This document shows positions 1 to 12,454 of a stretch of DNA of 64,000 bases, one piece after another. The notes beneath the pieces were generated by a model. It was given only the letters and a program-made list of their open reading frames with translations. It was not told the DNA's origin and did not search any database. The position numbers and the translations under genes are program-made. The first letter of the stretch is position 1. Each line of letters opens with the position of its first letter. Source of the DNA: Rotaria sp. Silwood1 (lineage: Eukaryota > Rotifera > Eurotatoria > Philodinida > Philodinidae); contig CAJNOP010000129.1 in assembly GCA_905250075.1 (NCBI GenBank), positions 427,671 through 491,670 on the forward strand, in the 5' to 3' direction.

Positions 1-2308
1 TTCAACTTTTACGTCACCAGACGATAACGGGTAAGACTAATATAGAATAATATTTATCGAATTCGAAATTAGTTATACAATATATAACTTGATTTTCTCT
101 TAGTCGAACGGTAAACATTTCTAAGAATATCAGTTTAATACTTGGAAGTGACACCGACTGCAAGAATTCCAGAATATGCAATGGTCCATTAAAAGTTGGC
201 ACTAGATACAAGTAAGGATTGTATTCATGGATCTTATGACATAGAAATAAATATTTATAGAGTACTCGTTGGAAGTTGTACAGCCGTTGGGTGTACATAT
301 GTTCTTTCAAAAGCATTTACGACAAAATTACGTGAGTTATTTTAGATATTTTGAAAATCTATTTTGAGAAGATGATTCTCTTGTCTATTAAACGTATATA
401 TGTGTTCACATATTTATTTATAGTCTGTCACATGACAAATTATCGATGTTGAAAATCAGAATACGTGTCCGCAGCAGTTCCTTTGAATACTACACTTCAG
501 TTTAATCTTGTTTATCAACACCCTTAGAAAAACCTGTAACTTTTCTGTACATGGAGTATTTTTGATAATCGAATATAGTAATTGTAAAATATTTTCTTCT
601 ATAATGTGGTAAAAAAGTTGAAAAGAAGGAGTGCTCGAGTGATGAAAGCTGGTTCAGTCTATCTTTCAAAAAACCGATATCAATGAAGAAAGAAATGGAG
701 GTCCAGATTTTAGTATACTCTTCCGGAAAAAATTAATTCATACAATAAAGAATCAAAGAATTTCTCTATCGAGCATTGTAACTAGTACGTTTTGCAAAAT
801 ACAAAAATTGATTTTCAAGCCATCCATATATCTGAGAATGACACCGTTATTTCAGAGAAAAATTCTCAAGTATCTGTTCAATGGAGATTGTATTCTATTT
901 AGTGTTCTTCTTTTTCAAGAATTTTATTAAACTTTTTTTCAATGAACTCATTAATCATATTATTTTCATTTTGTTATTGCAATAGTTTCCTCGAAAAAAC
1001 AAAATCTATCGTTACTGCGGCTTATAGTTATTCCAATATTGGTCATTTTACTCATCAGTGGTCTCTTTGTGTGGAAGCGCACAGCAATTCAGAGATGGTA
1101 CTCTAACCATTACCAGTATGTCAAACGTGATTATATATTCATGTTTTGTTTTGTTTTTCACACCGATTTTGTAGGTTACTTTCAGGTGGCATTAACGTTG
1201 AGTTCGTTCAGTAAGTATGTAATGATCAAGCATGATGTTGCCTATGGTTTTTGTTCTATTTTACAGACTCTAACAAGTGGAACATAAGATTAAACGATCA
1301 ACTTCATATTTGTTTTTAATGTTTCCTACATTGAAATGACATAAATTAAAAAATGTTCAACAATTCATTTTCTCTGTCTATCGATGCGTGTATGTGTCTA
1401 CTTGAGAAATGTTTTTGCTTTTTTATTACTTAGCATTGCTTCTTGAAGTTTCAGTCGAATAAATGCACTAAGAATCAAATAAATATGGGTGAAAGTAGTA
1501 ACCAATAGAAACGAAAATTCAATTTTGTGATTGAAATATTAGAGGACTTTGTAGGAACATAAAACTGAAAAAAAAACAAAACATGACGTGAGTGTAAATA
1601 AAACGTCTCTTTTCCATATGTTAGCTATGTTGCTTTCGATTCAATCCATACTGATCCATAGACTCACATCTCAATTCAATAACGTTCGACTCTTATTCAA
1701 GTTCTGACTGATATTCACTTGTGAATATATGAAAGCAGCCAAGAATCACTTTATGTTAAAATAGAGATTCTCTCGAGTTCAGCTCCGTGAGTATCTTGCT
1801 CATTTTGTCAGAAGAATTTCTCTCCTATAATAAAAAGCCTCACTTAGCAAAAAGTCTGAAAAGCATAGTAGAAGAATTTGGTTCTCTAATCCTACTAAAA
1901 TAAAATTCTTTTAAATTTTTCCTGAGATCTTTTCTGTTTTCATATCCAACAATGGTCTCAAAAGGTTTACAGTCTTATCCGATAATCAGGAGATATTTGC
2001 TATACATTAGACCGGAACCAAAAACAGCATGTTCCTTCTAAAACACTGATTCTTTACATGTCATTATATTTTTATTATCATAAAATGAGATTCTACTAGT
2101 TTCAATAGCAAAGAGTTGAACGATAAGCTCAAATTCTGAACTTCAGCTGTTCAACGAGGTCTTTTGAAGTTTTTAACAATATTTTCTTTGCACTTGAGCT
2201 GCTATTGTGTTAGACTCAAATTTTATACCAACTAGTGTTCAGAAAAGACAACAAAATAACTATCTATACTGATAGGAGTTTATAACTAAGATTCTTGTTA
2301 GAAATAGG
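1..2308. other. gene-poor AT-rich stretch
   Basis: I recognise no gene here. Two open frames exist, a 100-codon one on the minus strand at 14-316 and an 82-codon one on the plus strand at 1039-1287. Neither shows a motif, a repeat or a plausible splice pattern that I can name. The remainder is AT-rich sequence with stops in all frames. Confidence 0.5.
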
Positions 2309-2407
2309 GTGTGAATGTGGGTGGGTGTGAGATTGAGTGTACGAGTATGAGTAAGAATAAAGAGAAGACACATATCTACACCTATATCCACACTCATACT
2401 CACATCC
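2309..2407. repeat. telomere-like TG/CA paired patch
   Basis: A degenerate G-rich run (GTGTG, GTGGGTGGGTGTGAG units) covers about 2310-2351, and a C-rich run (CACACTCATACTCACATCC) ends at 2407. The arms are imperfectly complementary with a short A-rich spacer. This is the first of the 13 patches with the same TG-then-CA order. Confidence 0.6.
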
Positions 2408-3143
2408 TTCCTATGGTGTGCTGATTGTTTTCATAGACAGTTTTGATTCTGTAAAACAATTGAAATTTTATACCACGTTCTGCTTCGCCTTAGTAAGGGT
2501 GGTAGAATATAGTTATATCTAGACTTCGAGGCTGTTTGTTTTTCAAAATACATGTAAATGAAAGACATGTTGTTTAACACACTGCGCTCAGTTTTCTTGT
2601 CTGCGTGGAACCATTACCACCAGTGGGGCTACTTGTGTAAAAAAAATTCGTCGTCAAGTAGTTAAGCAGACCGAGATAAAATTTTAAGTGAAAAAAAGCC
2701 GCTTCTTCTGACAAAAAGTTCCTCATAGCTCAGAAATAAAGAACCAAAGATAGAAATGGTTTTAGGCTTTTCAGAGGCTCGTTGAGATGTACTCATGACC
2801 TGAACATGCACTCGCAAAATCAAGAATCATTTGGAACAGCTTTCTCGTTAGACGAAAACAATTTACTTTCACTTTTCTGTATATGACCGTGCAACCTATC
2901 GTGCAGTGCAAAAAAACTCACGATATTAGAGCCCGTGTTCGAGACACACATACCAGGTTTTATTCATGTACGTTATATATCCATCTCACATTAGATGAAT
3001 GACATACATAACAGAGAGAACCTTTGATTCTATTGAATGGCGCATAGACCCATGCGAGGCGTCCACAACGTGAACAGCGATAGCGTACTTTGTCAGTTAT
3101 TTTTCTTGTTGATCCAGAAGGATATAATTGATTAAAGATAGCA

Positions 3144-3493
3144 TCAGACTTCTCGAAATAAGTCTTTGATTTTCGTCCAGTTTCCAGTTTTCAAATGTAC
3201 CGACCAATATAGCTCATACGATGCTTGGAGAAAAGGGTGATCAGCTGACAAACTTTTCAATGTAATATTCAACGCTGCAACGTATGAATCAATGGCCAGA
3301 TCTATTTGGTTATTAGCGGTAAAAGCATCGGCAAGGCATACGGAGTAGCAAGACTCGGATGAAGAGACGGCAAAAACTTTTCGCCAATAACTAGGGCTTG
3401 ACAATGAAACATTATTGCTCGAACGAATTTTTTCTTCTTGTAGTAATAATTATCCATAATGGTATAACATTTATTCACTAAAGAAAAATACAT
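3144..3493 (-). pseudogene. kinesin-light-chain-like TPR fragment, frameshifted
   Basis: Two overlapping minus-strand frames (3302-3493 and 3144-3404) each read as parts of tetratricopeptide repeats of the kinesin-light-chain type. The first has the A...A..H.QAL.I.EK.LP..HPSLAT signature and the second has ALNITLKSLSADHPFLQASY. The sense passes from one frame to the other near 3390, so at least one frameshift separates them. In bdelloids such repeats are common as stand-alone TPR proteins or behind an ADP-ribosyltransferase domain; no transferase part is visible here. The scrap ends in a stop at 3144. It is best read as a decayed 3' gene fragment. Confidence 0.6.
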
Positions 3494-4570
3494 GGAAAAT
3501 CAAAAACGAAAACAAAGAGATCTTGTCAAGAATATTTTCTTAAATTCAATGAACTATTAATATATTTTTATCAATATTATCTTTTGAAATCAAGCCCACT
3601 GTTCATCCAGTAGTATTCAGTATACTTGACGTATTTTCATATGTATTTTTCCTTTTAGAATCGATTGGAGTTAATTACAAGATCGATGTCTAGCTACTAC
3701 TAATGAATGGGACAAACAGCATCCGTCATTTTCTTGTTATATGTGATTCTGATATATTTTTATCGAACAAGGAGCTATGACAATGATATAAGATGCTATT
3801 CATATAGAACAATACTTCTGATACGATAGGTTTTTTAATCGGATTGCTTTTTTTATTCGACTATACAAATAAACATAGTTTATCATACCATGAAGGTTGA
3901 TCTTTTTCAAATGTAATGAATTTTTGATTCTGATAAAAAAAACAATAAATTCTTTCTTTTAAGCAAATAGAAATGTAAACTTATTAAGGAATCTAACTAT
4001 CATTTTGTAAGATTTTTGAATTCTTTGATGTGTATTCTAAAACTCATTGAATAGTATAAATCAACAGGATTCATGTTGAACAAAGATTGCTGGAGCATAA
4101 GGAAAGAGGTTTAATAAGTAAATCATCAGATGTTGTTGATGAATTTGCTTCGCAAAAGGTTCAAGTTTAGAAGCTGTTCATCAAATGTATGCGAAACTTA
4201 GCAGTAGTCCTTCATCAAAGAACTGCTTTCAAAAAAGAAATTTGTTTCTGTTTATTTGTCTTTGATGAAAGCATACTTCTTTTAGCTCAATCAATATTTT
4301 TGTCTGCTTATTCTCATTTAATCATTTTCTCGCTGCTATCCTGTGTAAGCTCGAGTCCGTGATAATTTTCGTTCATGTTCAATAATGTGAAAACATGTTG
4401 TATGAATTCGGAGCTAGAATGTAAATTTTTTCATCCCAGAGACAAGCACAAATAAAATTTCAATCAACAATAAATAGATTTCGATCAGTTTAAATTTTAT
4501 TTTATTTTATTTTTTGCAGGAAAAACATCAATGTACATACAAATATTTAATAATGACAATAATTGTTTCA

Positions 4571-5910
4571 CTATTGTCTAATAATTACTCGATATGTGTT
4601 CTTTAACTGTTTTCGCAGTTCATAATTGCAGATGAACAAATAGATAGCAATACTTAGTGCACATATTTCAGCAACTAAAAGACCGACTCGTATAATCAAG
4701 CGATCGATCTTAGAGAAATGATCGATAATCATAATGAAAGCAATCGGAGGCCATCCTTCAATAAACATGGAAAACATATTTCACGACGAGTAAGTAAATT
4801 TCGATGCTGGTTACTCATGTTCGTCGATGTATTGACCAATGCCGGCTGAACACGACGCGACGAGGACCGTACATGTTTAAATATGAAGACATGTAACACA
4901 ATATTAACTATTGATGGTACAAAAACAGCCACTAAACATTTATAAATTCGCATCCATAATTCATTATAGCAATACTAAATAGAAAATTAGAAGTTAATGT
5001 CTACTGAAAAATAAAACAAATATTCATCCAAAATTGATTCAAAGTCAACTTGCGAAATTTTCATTAGATACTTCGAAAACTGCTATAAGTAATATTAACC
5101 AGAATTCTTCTATGAGTTCATCACGTCAACCATCTCATTTTATAGTCCCAAGAGTATACTCCGTTTCTTTGAACATGTGTCATTTTTTCTATACGCTTTG
5201 AAGACAATAGAATATTCAGTCATTTCTATTCTATCAGCGAAATTTTTATACGAAATTTTTTGACAAATATTTTTTAAAGTCATCACTTTCTTTCTCATGG
5301 CTTTATTAAAAAAATAAAATCTAAATTTACACTTTATTTTGCTCTCGTTTAAAACCAATGTCATTGATGTAAAATGTCGAATTAAATACAATAAGATGAA
5401 CAAAAAAAGCATTTGTCTATCAGATGGAGGTTCTGAAAGATTTTTTAACGTGGATTTCGAAAAACAATAACCTTCACTCACGTTTTTCCATCTAAAAACA
5501 AATGGTAATGAGAGGTTTGATAGAACAATCTACTAAATCGAAATACACATTAGAAACCATTGCTTTGTCTTGAAAAAGGTCTTGACTGGATAGAGTATTG
5601 ACAAAGTCGATAGACAGAAAATGCAATAAAAGTATATAGCACTCCAACAATCGCTACACTGTAGCAATAAAATAGAACAAGGCACATTTTTGCGATATTT
5701 AAACGTTTACTATTAAATATATACATCTTACAATATATGATGCAAAAGATTGAACTAAAAATCATGCTGAAGCACATATTGATAATGAACATATTATTAA
5801 GATTATGTAAGCGACGAAATAATACAATTAATCGAATATAAACTAATGCAATTACAAGAAGTAATGCAAATGAAACATATAGTAAAATGACAATAATTTC
5901 TAATTAGAAT
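4571..5910 (-). pseudogene. rhodopsin-type GPCR, broken
   Basis: Read on the minus strand from about 5910, the first piece has hydrophobic helices with the spacing of TM1-TM3: a helix running into ..YIRLIVLFRRLHNLNN, then ..NMCFSMIFSSIFCIIYC, then a helix ending ..YTFIAFSVYRLCQ. A later piece (4953-4729) carries a TM5-like helix MRIYKCLVAVFVPSIVNIVL followed by a basic loop with LLTRREI. A third piece in another frame (4777-4571) holds ..GWPPIAFI, which fits TM6 with its W-x-P motif, and ..ICALSIAIYLFICNYELRKQL, which fits TM7 and the start of the C-tail. The order fits a family A (FMRFamide-receptor-like) receptor. The TM5-to-TM6 join is frameshifted and the TM4 region is unreadable, so I call it a pseudogene. 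No ligand can be inferred. Confidence 0.5.
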
Positions 5911-7642
5911 GAAGAATTTTTAAGGAAAATGAATAAAGATGATAATTCATAAGTTTGAAGTGTCTATTCAAAATGCATCACAAAACTCTACGTTATACTT
6001 TCACTAGAATAAGTATGTTTGTAGGCAAATCTCGTATCATTCTACAACAAAGTTCCAAATTTTCTATTCACCTCTTTTGGCATTATTTACCATGAACAAC
6101 GCTTCACCCTTTATCATTCATCCTGTTTTGATTCATGCGATCGGTAATAATGGAGCGAAGCATTAGTTACACAATACAAAAAGAAAGCCTTTTATTCTCA
6201 CAATTCATCAAATATTCTTTTACTGCAGTCAAATATCTATCCATCAAAGGAGACTATGAAAAGATTAAATTCTACATTGTTTTTCATTTTTAAAGCTAAA
6301 TAGACCAATCAATTTTTCTTTTTAATCCCTAGCCCGGTTGTTATATATCGATACATAAATTTGAAGTAATAAACAAAGGACAAAGTTAACTAAGTTTTCT
6401 GTTAACTTGAGAGAAATAAACCAGAATATTTTTCCTCAATAAATATAAAATATAAAAATTTTCTTACAGTAGACACATGTTTCCACAATTCAATCTTAAA
6501 TAGTCTTATTTCTAGTGAAAAAAAGCTAGTCAATTCTTGAATATACACAACATTTATCTTCGTATTCACATTATGTCTGAATAGTTATAGACCGAAGAGC
6601 GATATTATATATCGTTGTTTACAAAAAACCGAAATTCCATTGAAAAGAGTTTCTCTAGAAGGTTTCTACAAGCTTCTTTCATGTAGCCTTTCTCTTAAAA
6701 AAAATCCGAACTGACGGCTTCCTACACCCACACCCCACACCCACAACCTCGAGTTATAATTTCTTTTATTTGGTACATGATTTAAACATCCAATGTCAAT
6801 AGTTTTCAGATCGAATCAAAAATATAAATGTAAGTTGGAGAAGTCCTCTGTATTGTCTTCATCAATTAATGACTGATTAAGAAAACAACAAGACGCTTAT
6901 AGAACACGCTCGTCATTATAATTTTCGAGTGTCTCAGAAGTTCGTGAACAAATATACAATTAATTCTAGATGCATTAGATAAAAATATTTCATCAATAAG
7001 AGAAATAAAATGTGATTGTTATTTAGTACACTTATTTCCATTGGATTTGTGTCACAAAAAAGAAACTTCGACCGTACTCAATTATATTCAGAAATGAAAT
7101 GAACAAACTAAATTTTACGGCAAATGAGCTTGTAAAGCGGAGGTTCCTGATCGATCGAAAGCATATTTCTCGTTCGTAAAATCGAATTTTCGAGTTTCGA
7201 TCATATCCAACGATCAGTCTTCGAGGGAGACAGTGACACAGTAGACACAAAAAAAGAGAATCTAGGTGATCTCTACAATTATTTGACCTAGTAACTTGCT
7301 ATTTCGTGTAATTATACAACATGATATATGCAGTAAACAAATTAATATCATCATCCAGAGCAACAGAAATACTATTCAGATTCATAAAAAAAACGTATAT
7401 AAATGAAATAAAAGCACCAATTGACGATCAAACTAGACATATCGTTAGACGGAACTTCTGGAAGTGTTTGATTATGACAGTGAATCAGTTTGTCTGATAG
7501 CTTATTTTCATAGATTAAACTGATCATCTAAATAAAATATGAGAACAATTTCAACAACATTTTTTCTATTTAGTAAATAAATGAGATCTATATTTATTAT
7601 GTGATATTATTTAATAGTATACATAATTGTTCGTATCAACAA
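5911..7642. other. no gene recognised
   Basis: AT-rich sequence without a convincing coding frame. The 72-codon minus-strand frame at 7032-7250 has no recognisable motif. The only structured item is the C-rich telomere-like run at 6720-6750. Confidence 0.5.
6720..6750. repeat. telomere-like C-rich patch, unpaired
   Basis: About 30 bases of CCCACA/CCCCACA-type repeat (CTACACCCACACCCCACACC and following). No G-rich partner is seen next to it, unlike most patches in the window. Confidence 0.6.
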
Positions 7643-8079
7643 TCTCTATGTATAATGTTCAGTGTCTGTCTGTGTGTCTGTGCCGGGTCAAATAAGGCTA
7701 TAAGGAGAAGGCCCAAGAGTTGTTTTAATGGAGACCCATAGGTCCTCAAGAGCTATTATACGAGGGTACCTATAAATTCTCCAGGGCTATTACATGGTAT
7801 ATCTATAGAACATGAAGAGCTATAATATGGGGGTAGCCATAGGTTCTCAAGGGACTAAGGCAATAAGGGGATAAGGCTACAAGCGATACAAGGCTATAGG
7901 GCTGACGGCTACATGGACTATAAAAACATGTGCGATATAAGAGTATGAGACCATAGGGCTATCTATCTATATACATAATATCGAGTGTCTGTATGTCTGT
8001 TCCTGAATGAAAAGTTAAACGTCTTAATTCATACGTTAAAGGAGAAAACAGCCGTGCAGTATGCACGGGCTCTCGCTAG
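7643..8079 (+). mobile_element. non-autonomous Helitron
   Basis: The element starts TCTCTATGTATAATG and ends CTAG, with host A before and T after, as expected for Helitron insertion between A and T. Nineteen bases upstream of the terminal CTAG lies a GC-rich hairpin, CCGTGCA/TGCACGG (8052-8058 and 8062-8068, loop GTA), the standard Helitron 3' terminator. Length is 437 bp with no Rep/helicase frame, so it is non-autonomous. The interior has a degenerate 33-34-bp tandem repeat from 7736. A second sequence resembling the 5' end (ATCTATCTATATACATAATA, then GAGTGTCTG) occurs at 7961, suggesting a shorter nested or internally duplicated copy ending at the same 3' terminus. Confidence 0.72.
7736..7854. 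repeat. 33-34-bp degenerate tandem repeat inside the Helitron
   Basis: About 3.5 copies start at 7736, 7770, 7803 and 7837. Each begins C(C/T)ATA and contains AAGAGCTAT or a variant, then a G-rich end. They lie wholly within the Helitron. Confidence 0.6.
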
Positions 8080-8156
8080 TTTATTAATAAAGGAAAGATC
8101 TTTGACATTTATTTTTCGATTTCTAAGAAAATAATAAATGAGAGGCAATATGAAAG

Positions 8157-8216
8157 AGTGTGGGTGTGGGGGTGTAGGTGTTAGTACCTATTCATAAATA
8201 TTCAGAGCACTCACAT
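8157..8216. repeat. telomere-like TG patch with weak CA partner
   Basis: GTGTGGGTGTGGGGGTGTAG at 8158 onward is followed, after a spacer, by a short GCACTCACATC. It lies about 430 bp beyond the stop of the ankyrin/Mab-21 gene. Confidence 0.5.
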
Positions 8217-8630
8217 CATGTTAGTAAAAGAACTCATTGACAAAAATAACAAAGACGAAGAATTTTACCTAACAACTGAGAAAATTTGAACACTGATTGC
8301 ATCAGTTGAATTAAATACTCCAGCAGATGCAACTGCTTGCTTCTGCTCAATAACTACATGTTCTCATTGTTTAGTTTGCCTAAAGTTTCTTTCAAGTTTT
8401 GTAGCGATGTGGAAAGATTAAAGTTGGCTACGATAAAAGAATTTTTAACAGTGAATATAAAAAATGAGTGTTTGATCTGAATACGAGAAAGAAGTACACT
8501 TTCACATCCACATTTACGCCTTCAAGAAGTGAAACAGTATTGTTAAACGTCTGGATTTGTATGTACACGAAAGTTTCTTAACGCTTTTCTCAATTCGACA
8601 TTTCTTCTCTAAATCATATACTCCTATTTC

Positions 8631-10738
8631 CTAAGATGAGGTCGTCGATGCTCGTACTCGAAGCGGTAGATTCGGATCGATCGACTCGCTCCCAGCAAAT
8701 GTTCGACTACGAGTCACTCGTCGATCCATCATTCTTGCTTTCTCTTGAACTTGTTTGAGAAGGCTGCCGACATATTTGATTTCGAACGAACGTAATCGAG
8801 CATAATCATCTCCATCAATCACATTGTAATTCTGAATGTAGAACGAAATAATCGATCCTTGTTGAAGATGGCGATGTAATCGTTTGAGAATACTCGTCAC
8901 ACGATGAATAAGCCCACCCTTGATCCATTGTTGACGTTGAGGATATCGACTAATTTCATGTAGAAATTCAGTTTTTATCATGTAAGATGTCAATAGTTCG
9001 TCAGCTACATAAGTAACTTTATCGATTCGACATTCGTACGGATTGATATGGCGTAAAGTTTTTAAACTTAAATAAGCATCTTTGATCTCATCGACTAAGG
9101 AAAGAAAACCGACAAGTTCACTACGTGAAGTCGAGATACGCCAGAAATCAGTTTGATCGGGTTTCGGACTGCGTGCAATGATTTGAAATTCGGGTTTCGC
9201 AAGAGGGCAAGCAACTTTGGCCATACATGGCCATCGATAAATGGTTAAACAGGGTACCACATCGATTTTAATCGTCAATGAAGCATACTGAGATCCATAC
9301 CATTCGGCATGAATAGCTGTGCCACAGCGTTTATCACCACTGGTCCATTCAAATTTGAGATGTTTGAATTGTTGTATTGTTTCTTGATGAATAACAAATG
9401 CGCGAGCGGAAGTGAGCAATTGATAGAATCGTTTGCGGATCTTCATCGATGAGACACATTGTGTAATCGGTTCTAAATAGGGCCGAAGTTTTTCATGTGC
9501 TTCATCCATCGACAATGGATACAACCGACCGTAGCCAGGTGGATAGCTGATATCATCGACAAAAGTACAGAGGCGTTGAATTTCCGTCAAATTGATCATA
9601 TAATCGAATTCATTCGGTACACCGATTCGTGTTCGTTCGTAATAGGAACCACTACATATCAAATCATGACGAAAGAGTGGATCGAATTTTTCCATTTTGA
9701 CAATTAATAATTGCACATAAGTTTCTACTTCTTGACGCATTTCATCTTCTTCCGAAGTATAATCAATGCGATGCATGCCCAGCAATTGGGTCAGATAGGT
9801 TTTTGGTGAAGACTCATCGAACTTAGTCTGGTTCTTTCTATTAGCTACATCGATCATTTTTGGTGTCCATTGAAAAAAATTCGGTCGATCAATATCGAAA
9901 CCTTTTTCGATCAGATAATTAGCAAAGCGAATTTTTCGATAAAACTGGGCGATATGCAAAGGTGTATTACCAAATGAATCGATCTGTTCGAAATCGATCG
10001 ATTTCAACTCGCGACTCACATGATGAAAGAAAAGACGTGCCATTCGAATATTACCATTCTTGGCCAGAAAATGCAAATGCGTCCAGCCGTAAATATCCAA
10101 CTGAGGAATCCAACGTAATCGATCACATGCGAAGAGTAATTGAGCACATCGAGTTCGGCTATAGAGCAGAGCCGTATGTAGTGGTGATCGTCCATCAGCC
10201 TGCGTTTGAAATGGATTAGCCCCGTGTTTAAGCAAATGCTTAACAATACGGTAATGTCCATTTCGAGCAGCGACAAAGAGCGGTGATGCACCACTGTTCT
10301 TAGCCAAATGAACCGATGCTTTGAATCGAACGAGATGATAGACACAAATGAGATGCCCTTCATACGATGCGTGATACAGAGCCGTTGTGTTATCGTTAGC
10401 CTGTTGATCGGGATCGGCTCCATGTTGAAGTAGAGCAAGAACAATCTCAGCATGACCTTTTTGAGCAGCAGCCCAGAGAGGCGATGTGTGACTCAAATCG
10501 ACAATATCATGGCGAGCATCATGCTGGAGTAAAATATTCACTAAGTTAGTAAAACCTCGTTCACAAGCGTAGTACAGAGCTGTTTGACTGGCATGATCAA
10601 TAAGGTCAATTGGAATACCATCGACGATGGCCTTTCGAACATTAGCCTCTGAATTGTTCACTACAGCTTCATGTAAATCTGTCAAACTGTTCTGTCGATG
10701 AAACTGTTTTTCAGCTTGACTACTGTGTTGGCAGGTGT
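8631..10738 (-). CDS. ankyrin-repeat Mab-21/cGAS-like nucleotidyltransferase
   Basis: The protein (684 residues counted from a TTG at 10685) has seven ankyrin repeats at about 33-271. A Mab-21/cGAS-like domain follows: GS at 346-347, E359-F-D361 and a third acidic residue, D475, in TIKIDVVPCL. This is the G[S/G]...ExD...D pattern of catalytic CD-NTase/cGLR proteins; many Mab-21 relatives lack it. The C-terminal helical half (about 545-640, ADELLTSYMIKTEFLHE...W...L) matches Mab-21. There is no Zn-ribbon. No ATG precedes the first repeats; the frame is open upstream to a strong acceptor (TTCTTTTGTCTGTTATTCAG) ending at 10739, so a 5' exon with the start lies further right and is not defined. 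The stop is TAG at 8631. The likely role is an immune-type sensor or other nucleotide second-messenger synthase; this is inferred from the family. Confidence 0.85.
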
Positions 10739-10740
10739 CT

Positions 10741-12454
10741 GAATAACAGACAAAAGAAGGTAATATTCCTGTCTTCTTCTATTTTTGTTTTTTTTATTGG
10801 GTTATAACATTAGTTCTTCAGGTTTTTTTTGTCAACCAACAAAATTTCACTGCCTTTTTCGAATCATAACCGGCTAGTTTCTGCAAATGTCTGATTGAAC
10901 AATTGCTAGCAAGATGGGCCCAAGTTTCGAAAATAATGGCGATTGCATTGTTGATTGATATTGCATATCTTTGTCGTAAAATAAATTTGTTCATTAACAA
11001 CAAAATCTGTAGAACTTATGTTACAACCCAATATATGTAAAATACTTACAGATTCTCCAAAGTCGACCTGGGATTTTTTTCAAAAAAGTATAGCATAAAA
11101 TCGATATCAAAAAAAGATAAAATATGAATCGAGTTAATTGATCGTTAGTTTGCATTTGAGAACTGATTCACTAAATAAATCGATAGACACTCGACAGGGA
11201 CTTGGAAAAAACCAATTACTTGATATCATTTCTCCGTCGTTGCTATTGCGTCAAAAAAATAGAAGAACAATGAATCTACATTGCTGTGTGTGGCAGTATT
11301 GGGAAGGTAAAAATAGATTTGCTGTTCTAATCGATATTCTTCGGTGAAAATAAAGACTAAGATAAGTATCTTTTGCGTTCTCTCTTTCTACTTGATCGAC
11401 ATGAGTCGAAGTAAGTAGTACGACACATTTTTCATCGTACGTTGGCTATTTATAAGAACATGGGAGCAAAAGCATATGTCGATAGGGCGCCATAGAACAT
11501 AGATACAACAATGAATGATAATAATCGGATATGATCTTGTAAAAAGACAAATCATCAATTATATTGGCTAGGTCTAAATGTAATTCTCTATCTATGATCT
11601 CGTTTGTTTGGATTTTGGCAAAGGCGCAACAGCCGTCAATTTGAAAAAAGATCAGTAGTGCATTTGTCTCACGGAAATCGATGGGTTATTCGAACATTCC
11701 ACCCCGGCAAATATTCATTTCTTATAATCATTCGGATCATAGTGGTGAACTTTCAATAAATATGGCCAATGAAGAGCGTGGATCTTCTGTTAACCCAATT
11801 GCACACTTACAATCGCATCCTTTCGAAGAGTATTTGAAGAGGTTTAGAACGCTTATGACCTCTTATTTTAAGAAGGGTGTTTAAAGTTCATCAACCCCAT
11901 AATATTCTCTTTTGAAAGTATTTATTGAACAGTTTATGAGCCTCTCATAAACGATAGAAAAAAACCTTTTATACGTTGCACTTGTATGAACCTTTTTAAG
12001 CGTTCATCATTCTTTGGTTTTTTTTTACAGTTTATTGCTCTTGAGGAATTCTGATTGATATTACTAGAAATTAGTACAAAATAAAACTTCTATATCACTG
12101 AATTCTCAAAGTCCGTTTGTGATGAATTCTATCATTACTGCTATGCAGCACAGTGTCTTTCAGAGAAATGAAGAGAAAAAAGAACACAGCTTATCACCGA
12201 CAAATATATTGCGCCGCAAAGAAAAACATGAAGTCACTCTGTTCTAAGTAAAGAAAGATAAGATTGAAAAAGAGAATCAATTTGGGACTGTCGTCTCTTC
12301 TTTCACTTTGCATACGCGTTGTTTTTATACGAATTACATGAAGTTGATAATGGGCGGTTACATCATCGGTGAGATCAATTTTCTGACGCATACGACAGAT
12401 GGTTGTCCTCAATAAAACAATGCGAGCAGCTTGTCGGGTCGGATGAATTAAAAT
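10741..12454. other. upstream region of ankyrin/Mab-21 gene, no defined gene
   Basis: This stretch should hold the missing first exon and promoter of the minus-strand ankyrin/Mab-21 gene, but I cannot fix its donor site. Three short frames (11138-11347 +, 11681-11884 +, 12194-12412 -) have no family signature. The 11681 frame contains QIFISYNHSD, which recalls the start of a TIR domain, but nothing else of that fold follows. Confidence 0.4.

Noticed and set aside
7643-8079. CRISPR-like array from the 34-bp repeats
   Set aside because: The units are contiguous and degenerate with no spacers, lie inside a Helitron and the genome is eukaryotic.
9495-10453. Several frames opposite the ankyrin/Mab-21 gene
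   Set aside because: They are shadows of the real gene in other frames.
11681-11884. TIR-domain protein
   Set aside because: Only QIFISYNHSD resembles the start of a TIR domain; none of the later motifs follow and the frame is 67 codons.
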